This document shows positions 57,396-64,000 of a stretch of 64,000 bases of DNA, piece after piece; within the stretch, counting starts at the first letter, position 1, and each line of letters starts with the position of its first letter. Below the pieces are notes generated by a model. The model saw nothing but the letters and a program-made list of their open reading frames with translations, had not been told where the DNA came from and did not search any database. The position numbers were made by a program, and so were the translations under genes. Source of the stretch: JAPLHP01 sp963720375 (GTDB lineage: Bacteria; Chloroflexota; Dehalococcoidia; UBA2247; RBG-13-53-26); the NCBI GenBank assembly GCA_963720375.1, contig CAVRFM010000008.1:1-64000 (forward strand). Direction: 5' to 3'.

Positions 57396-59640
57396 TCATG
57401 CTTTGCGGATCTTCACCCTGGTGCTGAAGAAGGATGGTTGCCCGCTTTCCCCATCGTACTCCGTGCCAATGACCTCGTTCGGGTTCACACCGATGCCATC
57501 TGTCCACCTGCCAGAGGCATAATGTCCCTGCCCGGTGGCAATAGCAACCGCACCCGGAAGAATGCCCTCGAATACCCTGGCCTTGGCCTGTATCTCACCG
57601 GAATCGGACTCGACCACTACTGTATCGCCATCTCCAACTCCCAGTCCATGGGCCGCCTCAACATTCATCTCTACAAAATTGCCCCAACCACGGCCATGCA
57701 TCACCAAAAACATCTCTTGCGCCCAGGGGGTGTTCTGCGTCCCGCTCCGTATTTCCAGCACCGGGCGGTATATTGCCAGCATGAAGGGACGCTCCGTATC
57801 CTCACCGGGAAGCTTCACATTGAGCAGTCTCTCCAGGTGAGCCGATTGGAATTCAAATTTCCCGGAAGGCGTATTGAATATACTGTTCCATTTCTCATAT
57901 TCATAATCCGGGCCTTCCCAAACGCCATCTGTCTTGAAGTCATCCCATGATACAAACGTCCCGGTGCGATACTTGGCAAATTCCTCCGCAAATCCGTCTG
58001 CATTATCCGATATCGATGTAAAAGGACCAGCCACCGGTGAACCCATCTCATCAGCCAGGTCAAACATGATCCTGGCAATGGCCCTTGACTCGTACAGTGG
58101 CGCTGAGAGCACCGGCTGTTTTATCCTCGCCTCGGCGTAGCCGGAGCCCGGCAGGGCGCTCTCATAGCCCCACTCTTCAAGGTAGGTGCAGGCTGGAAGG
58201 ATGATGTCGGCATAAGCTGCCATCTCGTTCCTGGCCGGCCCGATGTGGACATAATAAGGCAGGCTCTTCAGAGCCTCCTCCCACCTTTTGCTTTCAGGGA
58301 CCGACATGATCAGATTGCTGTTGAAACCTATAGCTGCATCAATCGAATTGGTCTGTATCAGGTCATCCAGCGTGTGGAAATCTATTCCTGGTTCTGCAGC
58401 AAAAGGGAGAGGCCTGTAATCCGGATACTCCTGATAGACGATCCCGCCTGGAACATCGATACTGCCAACCAAGGCATTGAGACAGAATATGGCATGGCTG
58501 GTATATGAACCGTAAGGCCAACTGGTAGCTGCTTCACCACTCCAGGCAACGGCAGGTTTGGACTGGGCAAATTCTCTGGCTACCTGGCGGATAACATCAG
58601 CATCAATGCCGGTTATCTCCGCCACGTTCTCAGGGCTGAATTTGGAACTGGTTGCCAGGTTCTTATAGTTCGTCAAATCCCAATGTATAGGTATCATTGA
58701 CGAAGTTCTCGTCAAAAAGCCCTTCACTGATAATGACATTCGCTATGGCCATAGCCAGGGCGCCTTCGGTGCCCGGGTTGATGGGTATCCATTCATCCGC
58801 CTTAGCAGCGGTGACCGAATAACGCGGGTCGACGACAACTACCTTGTTCCTGTTAGTCGCCTCCCGGCGCAACTCGCCCCACAGGTGCAGGTTCCTGGCC
58901 AGCGGCCTCTCAGACTCTACGATGCTCGCGCCAAAGGCCAGAATATATTTCGTGGAAGTCTCATCCTGAGACATGAGTTCATAGCCACTGTTGTCCCGCC
59001 CATCCGCCATCTGCTTGCCTTTCCGGTCAGCATCTGTTTCCAGTCCTTCTTCATGGAACAGATTGGGGGTCCCATAGGCTCCGGCAAACTGGCGAATCAA
59101 GTCCTCATTGCTATTCGTGTTCAATCCTTGGAGGACAAGGAGCTTTTCAGGAGAGATGCCATTCAGCTTTTCGGCAATCTTCCCAATCGCCTCATCCCAC
59201 GATATCTGATCAAAATCTTTCTCAAAATTTGCTCCTCTTCCCTTGGCAGAACCGGTTTTTCTCATCAGTGGAGTCGTCGCAAATCGGTCCGGGTTATAGA
59301 GGACCTGAAGTCCAACGTGCGACCGGGGACAGGTCTTACCTTCGGTGTAGTTGGAATTGGGGTTACCGGATATCCTGACTGCTTTGCCGTTGACCACTCT
59401 GACGTTAATGGCACAGCGAGTGGGACAGTTCAGGCAGGACGTGGCAACCAGTTGTTCAGTCTCAACTCCATTGGTGGCATCTTTTTCGGGGGGCTCACCG
59501 GGCTTGGGGCGTTTGATCACCATGACAGCAGTGAGCACTGCAGCAGCAGCGGCTGAAATACCAAGAAAGGCCCTCCGGCTCACTCTGAAGCCACTGGAGG
59601 ACCCTTTTTCTGGCAGGTTAGTCTTGTTGTCCTGTGTCAC
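57396..59640 (-). CDS. Tat-exported molybdopterin oxidoreductase catalytic subunit, frameshifted
   Basis: GTG start at 59640. A twin-arginine signal (VSRRAFLGISAAAAAVL) at about 19-36, then a [4Fe-4S] motif SCLNCPTRCAINV...CPRSHVGLQ, and MopB domains with ILAFGASIVESERP, VVVDPRYSVTA and WIPINPGTEGALAMAIANVI. Near 58678 one base seems missing (GACGAACTATAAG), after which the frame continues YKNLATSSKFSPENVAEITG to the end, with HGRGWGNFVEMN and GQGHYASGRW in the last domain. About 750 residues. It resembles PsrA/PhsA/TtrA, but the usual Mo-binding Cys position (YGTPNLFHEEGLE) has no Cys or Ser. Substrate not decidable. Confidence 0.85.
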
Positions 59641-59736
59641 TTGATCTAGAATCTACGCTCTGATTTTGACCCTCACCCCTCCACATCTGGCACCCCCCAA
59701 CCGGACTTTTCTGCACCTGCAGATCGATTGCTAAAT

Positions 59737-59766
59737 ATATTAAACTGCCTGATATGGGTTTGTCAA
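59737..59766 (-). promoter_or_regulatory. promoter of the molybdoenzyme operon
   Basis: Minus-strand TTGACA (59761-59766) and TAATAT (59737-59742) with 18 bp between them, about 100 bases upstream of the start codon. Good sigma70-type match in an otherwise AT-poor region. Confidence 0.65.
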
Positions 59767-59856
59767 AACGTTAGGGGCGCAATATGTATTTTGACCCGCT
59801 GATCAATGGACAACCCCGGTCCGGAAGCCGCTCCAGCATCATCCCGAAGAAGGACT

Positions 59857-60660
59857 TCACGTCATCAGCCTGGAACTGCCACACTTTTTGACTCTATCAG
59901 CAGCAAAAAGGGCCGCCCCGATGGCACCGATAATCTGAGGATCTTCCGGAAACTGAACGAACTCTGTCTCCAGCGCCCGCTCCAGACACCTGACCAGGCC
60001 GATGTTCTTGGCAATACCCCCTGTAACCCCAACATCACTCTCAACGCCCAGATCACGAACCAAATGGAGAATCTGGCGCGCTGTTATATCGTTGATTCCA
60101 GCGGCGATATCAGCCCTGTTTCTACCTTCAAAGACCAGGTTCCTGATCTCAATCTGAGTCAGGATACAGCAGGGCTTTTGCAGACTGATCGGATGGGACG
60201 CCTGAAGCGAGAGAGTCCCCAGTTGAGAGACATCAACGCCAAGACTCTCTGCCATGAGTTCCAGAGACCTACCTGTTCCGGCAGCGCACTTCAGGTTCAT
60301 ACGGAAGTCCTCCAAAAAGCCGTTCTCATCGACTCTTATGGCTTTGCAGTCCTGGCCGCCACCATCAATGATCGTTCTTATGGTTGGTGCCAGCCAGTGG
60401 GCCCCTCTCCCATGGCAGGATATCTCGCTGACGTTGCCATGAGCAAAGGGCATGATGTTGCGCCCATACCCAGTGCTCACACAGCAGTCGATATCCCCCC
60501 AGGAAAGGCATAGCTTCCCGAGCAGCTTGTCCATGACATCGGCTGCCGACTGGACGGCCCTGGCCCTCGAGCGGACTATCTCAGACCCCAGGATCACACC
60601 GTCCTTCATGACCACCGCTTTGGCAGTCAGTGCGCCAACATCGCATCCAGCAACAATCAT
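59857..60660 (-). CDS. BadF/BcrA-type ATPase, divergent copy 1
   Basis: 267 residues. The ASKHA fold is recognisable: AGCDVGALTAKAVVMKDG, CVSTGYGRN, IIDGGGQDCKAI (the usual DIGGQD has Gly for Ile), KCAAGTGRSLE with the first cluster Cys, and VTGGIAKNIG. The second cluster region reads KPCCILTQIEI rather than CSVFAESE, so a Cys is kept but the acidic end is lost. It is adjacent to a second such protein, like the BcrA/BcrD pair of class I benzoyl-CoA reductase, but no BcrB/BcrC-type genes lie next to them. Possible activator acting in trans. Confidence 0.85.
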   Translation of the reverse strand: MIVAGCDVGALTAKAVVMKDGVILGSEIVRSRARAVQSAADVMDKLLGKLCLSWGDIDCCVSTGYGRNIMPFAHGNVSEISCHGRGAHWLAPTIRTIIDGGGQDCKAIRVDENGFLEDFRMNLKCAAGTGRSLELMAESLGVDVSQLGTLSLQASHPISLQKPCCILTQIEIRNLVFEGRNRADIAAGINDITARQILHLVRDLGVESDVGVTGGIAKNIGLVRCLERALETEFVQFPEDPQIIGAIGAALFAADRVKKCGSSRLMT

Positions 60661-60673
60661 TCTTTAATGGCCC

Positions 60674-61456
60674 TTACGTTTGGCATCTTTCCTTCGCCAT
60701 GAGTGCAGCACCAAAGGCTCCCACAATCTGGGGGTCAACCCCATCAAGATTGGCCAGACCCAACCCCAGCTTCTCTTCCAGGTTTCTCACTACGATGCTG
60801 TTCTTGGCCACCCCGCCCACCATGACCACTTCTTTATTCAGAGTTACCCGTCCGACAAGACCAGCAATCTTAGCAGCCACGGAAGAGGCAACACCTGCGA
60901 AGATATCGAACGGATCATGGCCATCGTTGATCAGCGAGATTGCTTCGCTCTCGACAAATATGGGACATTGATTATTGATATAAAGAGGATGGCGTGAGTC
61001 AGCCGAAGCTCGAATCAATTCATCGAGAGGCATTTCCAGGACATTGGCCATGACATCGATGAGCATTCCTATGCCAGCTGCACACTTATCGGTAACGGCG
61101 GACTCCCCTATGGTTCCGCTGTCAGTGATGTTGAAGGCCATGAAGGTGTGCCCGCCAACGTTGATGACAGTTCTCACCCTGGGATTGAGTTGTCTCACGG
61201 CTCTGTGAAGGCAGATGATATCCGGGACGACCCCGTCAGTGCGGGGAACAGCTTTACCCCCAAACCCGGTAGCCAGACAATGGTCCACTTGTTCCGCAGA
61301 TAGGCCGGCCTTGGCCAGGGCCATATCCATAACCTGAACTGCTGCCTGGTCGGGAAAGCCTTTGTAGGGCAGTATTTCAGATGCCAGCAGATCATTGTCT
61401 TCGACAATTGCTGCCTTTGCAGAAACAATCCCCAGATCACATCCAGCGTATATCAA
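60674..61456 (-). CDS. BadF/BcrA-type ATPase, divergent copy 2
   Basis: 260 residues, first gene of the pair, 13 bases before copy 1. Phosphate loop 1 AGCDLGIVSAKAAIVED is normal, but the second loop reads VINVGGHTFMAF where DIGGQD is expected. The Cys of DKCAAGIGMLID and NQCPIFVESEAI are both present, so a [4Fe-4S] cluster may still form. ATP hydrolysis is doubtful for this subunit. The two copies probably form a heterodimer with one strong ATP site. Upstream there is a tandem 20-bp repeat. Confidence 0.85.
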   Translation of the reverse strand: MIYAGCDLGIVSAKAAIVEDNDLLASEILPYKGFPDQAAVQVMDMALAKAGLSAEQVDHCLATGFGGKAVPRTDGVVPDIICLHRAVRQLNPRVRTVINVGGHTFMAFNITDSGTIGESAVTDKCAAGIGMLIDVMANVLEMPLDELIRASADSRHPLYINNQCPIFVESEAISLINDGHDPFDIFAGVASSVAAKIAGLVGRVTLNKEVVMVGGVAKNSIVVRNLEEKLGLGLANLDGVDPQIVGAFGAALMAKERCQT

Positions 61457-61558
61457 TCCCAGTAACTCCCTGTCTTGCTCTTGACTTTCACCTTCATCCC
61501 TTCGCTCCAGATGGTTCGCCGATGAGATAGCTCAGATGTCGGAGTAAGTCTGATAATT

Positions 61559-61626
61559 TTACCTTTACTTCCATCCATATTCTACTATTTTACATTTATT
61601 ACCTTTACTTCCATCCATCGTTCTAC
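61559..61626 (-). promoter_or_regulatory. tandem 20-bp repeats upstream of the ATPase pair
   Basis: TTACCTTTACTTCCATCCAT occurs at 61559-61578 and again, identical, at 61599-61618. Each copy is followed two bases later by TTCTAC. The start-to-start distance is 40 bp, about four helical turns, and the site lies 100-170 bases upstream of the ATPase pair on the minus strand. A regulator-binding site is likely. Confidence 0.7.
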
Positions 61627-61690
61627 CCCCAGACATCCAAGTTGTCCGACTGCTTTCGTGACGCCTTCCAGGCGCCAGAAGGCCTTATCA

Positions 61691-61996
61691 TCAGAGCTTA
61701 CCGAAGACTATAGTCAATTCATCTCCATCTTTGAGAGGCTTAGTGAATTGATCAGGCGGTATCTTCGCCCGCAGCTCCGGGTCGTTGACAAAGAACCATA
61801 TGAGGGGCAGCAGTTGGCCTTCCTTGTCGTAGGCCCATTGCCTAATGGATGGATATCGCTCCAGCATAATCTGCAGGCACTCTAGGGGGTTGGCCGCTGT
61901 CACCTCGAACACTTCTGGTTCATCAATGAGCTGGCTCAGATGGCGAAGGGTGGGGGATATGGTGACCTTTACGTTTACTTTCGCCTCTGCCTTCAT
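61691..61996 (-). CDS. MoaD/ThiS-like ubiquitin-fold protein
   Basis: 101 residues from ATG at 61996 with GAGGGGAC upstream (a TTG at 62011 is in frame). Sequence and length suggest the beta-grasp fold of sulfur carriers: VNVKVTISPTLRHL at the start, LKDGDELTIVFGKL at the end. The C-terminus is GKL rather than the usual Gly-Gly tail, so sulfur transfer by thiocarboxylate as written is unlikely. It may serve in tungsten/molybdenum cofactor binding or as a structural protein. It lies between the ATPase pair and an unknown gene. Confidence 0.6.
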   Translation of the reverse strand: MKAEAKVNVKVTISPTLRHLSQLIDEPEVFEVTAANPLECLQIMLERYPSIRQWAYDKEGQLLPLIWFFVNDPELRAKIPPDQFTKPLKDGDELTIVFGKL

Positions 61997-62022
61997 CCTT
62001 TGTCCCCTCAATCAACCTCTCT

Positions 62023-62733
62023 TCAATGCCTCACTGGCGGCTGCACTTTTCCTTCGATATTCATTTCATAATAGCGCTTTACCGACCGAACACCTTCATC
62101 CAGACAGGTGAGGACTGTTGTTAATGTCTCGTTGTCTTCAAATGGGTGAGGGGCCAGGACTGCACCCTGAACGTAGCGCTGGCCGCAGGCTTCGATAGCC
62201 CTCCCAAGGAGGATACCGGCATAGGTCAAAGGTTGTCCTCCGCTGTCATTCTCCCGGTTCCACTGCACATCCATACTCATGAAGTCTTTAACATCCTGTG
62301 CCGTCATGGCAGAGACCTCTGCGTCGCGAGTACAGAGAAATTTATTGATGACGCTCAGCATACTTGAGGCAGCACTCTCAAGAGAGGCTCTTCTTGCATC
62401 TGCGGGAACCTCCGGTTGAACCTCAATGGTCCTGAACCAAACAGAGATCATATGTGCACTGCATACCTTGGTGAGGGAGAGGGCCTTTTGGTCGTCACCC
62501 TTGCCCCAGGCTTTCTTGACCGCATCGACTTCCCGGATCAGAGCCTGCGCTGCCGATGTACCTCCGATAAGCCACGCCATATGAACCATATATTCATAAT
62601 CTTCAGTCACATATCCCCTTATTTTGTATTTCTGGCGAAGCATCTCAGCGATTCCGTCTGAAGCGTAGAGGAAAAGGCGCTTGGTCACACGCTGTGGCGC
62701 CTCATCGAATAGCGGTGGACACCATGATGACAT
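62023..62733 (-). CDS. unknown protein, helical
   Basis: 236 residues, ATG after a strong AAGGAGGTGTAA site. Largely helical, with no signal peptide or membrane helix; a YEYMVHMAWLIGGTSAAQAL region and a SLESAASSMLSVINKFL helix are noticeable, and the few Cys residues (CPPLF at the start, VCSAHM) do not form a motif. I do not recognise the family. Only 26 bases separate it from the MoaD-like gene, so the two probably act together, with the ATPase pair next. Confidence 0.65.
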   Translation of the reverse strand: MSSWCPPLFDEAPQRVTKRLFLYASDGIAEMLRQKYKIRGYVTEDYEYMVHMAWLIGGTSAAQALIREVDAVKKAWGKGDDQKALSLTKVCSAHMISVWFRTIEVQPEVPADARRASLESAASSMLSVINKFLCTRDAEVSAMTAQDVKDFMSMDVQWNRENDSGGQPLTYAGILLGRAIEACGQRYVQGAVLAPHPFEDNETLTTVLTCLDEGVRSVKRYYEMNIEGKVQPPVRH

Positions 62734-62852
62734 TTACACCTCCTTGAAGCAAACGACATCCCTTGCGAGAGGAACAATATCCTGATGTTCAGAAGAGAGT
62801 CTAGCATTCAATACTAAGCAATCTGTGGTCGCATAGGCTTGAGGCCGACAGA

Positions 62853-63077
62853 TTACCGAGTTTGTGCCTCGGCTATCTCCTTGAACAGTCTGAGGGTTTC
62901 CTCTGCTTCCTCTTTATCGATGACATTGATAGCATACCCGACGTGAAGCAGCACATAATCACCTACCTTTGCCTCCGGAGTGAGCACGATGCTAGCCCTG
63001 CGTCCCACTCCACCAACCTCCACCTCAGCCTCATATCCCTCTACGGACTTCACCCTTGCTGGAATTGCCAAGCACAT
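62853..63077 (-). CDS. hypC: HypC/HupF-family hydrogenase maturation protein
   Basis: 74 residues with the diagnostic N-terminus MCLAIPARV, in which the Cys after Met carries the iron-cyanide group, and the core VGDYVLLHVGYAINVIDKEEA. HypC helps HypD and the large subunit of NiFe hydrogenase. No other hyp genes or hydrogenase genes lie in the window, so it is an orphan here. It could serve a hydrogenase elsewhere or have been recruited to the neighbouring metal-cluster genes. Confidence 0.93.
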   Translation of the reverse strand: MCLAIPARVKSVEGYEAEVEVGGVGRRASIVLTPEAKVGDYVLLHVGYAINVIDKEEAEETLRLFKEIAEAQTR

Positions 63078-63131
63078 AGGTCAGACCTCCTGCAGACTTT
63101 GATAACCCCTGTGGCCTTCGTCTACTCTCTG

Positions 63132-64000
63132 TCACCTCCGTGCTTCAACCTGGAAATACCTCCGTTGGAAGTAGAGAGCCACGCTCACCAGACTGATCAG
63201 CACCGGCACCTCCACCAGTGGGCCGATGACTGCTGCAAAAGCCTCCCCCGAGCTGATGCCGAAGACTGCCACCGCCACGGCAATAGCCAGCTCAAAGTTA
63301 TTGCTGGCGGCCGTAAAGGCAATGGTGGCCGTTCGAGCATAGTTGGCCCCAATCCTCTTGCCCATGTAGAAGGACATGAAGAACATAATCAGGAAGTAGA
63401 TCAGCAGCGGAAGGGCTATCCGCAGCACATCAAGAGGCAGCCTGACTATTACGTCACCCTTGAGAGAGAACATCACGACAATGGTAAACAGGAGAGCGAT
63501 AAGGGTGATGGGGCTGATCCTGGGGATAAAGCTCTTTTCATACCACTCTCGCCCTCTAGACCGGACCAGCGCAAAACGTGTGAGCATACCACCAAAGAAG
63601 GGTATACCCAGGTAGATAAACACACTCTTGGCAATTTCACCGATGGTCACATGCACCTCCGAGCCCTCCTGGCCGAAGTACTTGGGCAGCACGGTCACAA
63701 AGATATAAGCATAGACCGAGTACAACAGAATCTGAAAAATGGAGTTGAAGGCTACAAGGCCAGCGGCATACTCGCTGTCGCCCTTGGCCAACTCGTTCCA
63801 CACGATGACCATGGCAATGCAGCGGGCCAAACCGATCATTATCAGCCCGACCATGTAGTCCGGTTTGTCCCACACCACCCCCAGGAATAGAATGGCCAGG
63901 AAGAACATCAGTACCGGGCCGATGATCCAGTTCTGCACCAGGGAGAGTCCCAGGACACGCCAGTCACGGAAAATGCGGCCCATCTCCTCGTACCTCACCT
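63132..64000 (-). CDS. acr3: ACR3-family arsenite exporter, 5' end cut by window edge
   Basis: At least 288 residues, with the beginning outside the window: the visible part starts at the segment equivalent to residues about 60-70 of typical ACR3 proteins. Nine or so helices are present, including NWIIGPVLMFFLAILFL, GLARCIAMVIVWN with the conserved Cys of ACR3, and FTAASNNFELAIAVA, the family motif. It exports arsenite using the membrane potential. It fits with the arsC-like gene in the pst operon, although the two are far apart. Confidence 0.93.
   Translation of the reverse strand, partial: VRYEEMGRIFRDWRVLGLSLVQNWIIGPVLMFFLAILFLGVVWDKPDYMVGLIMIGLARCIAMVIVWNELAKGDSEYAAGLVAFNSIFQILLYSVYAYIFVTVLPKYFGQEGSEVHVTIGEIAKSVFIYLGIPFFGGMLTRFALVRSRGREWYEKSFIPRISPITLIALLFTIVVMFSLKGDVIVRLPLDVLRIALPLLIYFLIMFFMSFYMGKRIGANYARTATIAFTAASNNFELAIAVAVAVFGISSGEAFAAVIGPLVEVPVLISLVSVALYFQRRYFQVEARR

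Noticed and set aside
58670..58690. Selenocysteine as explanation for the break in the molybdoenzyme
   Set aside because: The in-frame stop is TAA, not TGA, and it lies far from the Mo site; a missing base explains the junction.
61559..61626. CRISPR-like array
   Set aside because: Only two repeats, a short AT-rich spacer and no cas genes; more like an operator pair.
62862..63890. Plus-strand open frame of 342 codons
   Set aside because: Antisense to hypC and the arsenite exporter, both unmistakable; its His/Gln-rich composition is that of an antisense frame.

Overview
The window looks like a mid-GC chromosomal segment of an anaerobic bacterium, most probably a Chloroflexota relative of Dehalococcoidia. 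The reasons are the 16S rRNA signature by eye, a 16S gene that is not followed by 23S or 5S, and a gene content dominated by ferredoxin, Hdr/Flx and 2-hydroxyacyl-CoA dehydratase-type enzymes. The taxonomic call is an inference; no database search was possible.

Layout. 1-3.3 kb: two small hypothetical genes, then tRNA-Ile and a solitary 16S rRNA with its own processing stem (minus strand). 3.4-16.1 kb (minus strand): a racemase-family protein, TatD, CooC, an acetyl-CoA-synthase-like fragment protein, a 2-hydroxyacyl-CoA dehydratase/benzoyl-CoA-reductase-type operon (activase plus two Fe-S subunits), an aldehyde:ferredoxin oxidoreductase, a phosphotransferase-SCP2 fusion, an unknown protein and an SDR. 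This resembles an anaerobic acyl-CoA or aromatic/steroid-like catabolic locus, followed by a MalT/LuxR-type regulator (16.3-19.0 kb). 19.2-26.5 kb: ABC exporter, DUF2934 protein, a decayed exported protein, a GGDEF enzyme, an epimerase and an M50 protease. 26.6-34.5 kb: a phosphate regulon (response regulator, kinase, Pho-box promoter, methylglyoxal synthase, pstSCAB, phoU, arsC-like), heavily frameshifted. 34.9-46.2 kb (minus strand): a large FlxABCD-HdrABC electron-bifurcation cluster with two HdrA proteins, one carrying an inserted GltD-type module, and an HdrD-like protein. 46.8-51.2 kb (plus strand, AT-richer): a compact cassette of a small Cys-rich ORF, a radical SAM enzyme, an Hsp90-like GHKL ATPase and a class III nucleotide cyclase. 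This is the best candidate here for an undescribed system. 51.5-59.6 kb (minus strand): a Tat-exported molybdopterin oxidoreductase with Fe-S and NrfD subunits, followed by an Hdr/Mvh-like polyferredoxin and a membrane-bound HdrD/EtfD-like quinone reductase. 59.9-64 kb (minus strand): two divergent BadF/BcrA-type ATPases, a MoaD-like protein, an unknown protein, HypC and an arsenite exporter cut by the window edge.

Taken together, the genes describe a ferredoxin- and NADH-based anaerobic energy metabolism: ATP-driven or bifurcation-driven low-potential reductions of acyl-CoA substrates, with electrons passing through Hdr-type Fe-S hubs to a menaquinone-linked membrane module and a periplasmic molybdoenzyme. 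About two dozen single-base frameshifts break otherwise well-conserved genes (list in findings). Their density in pstS-phoU and in 55-59 kb suggests sequence or assembly error more than biology.
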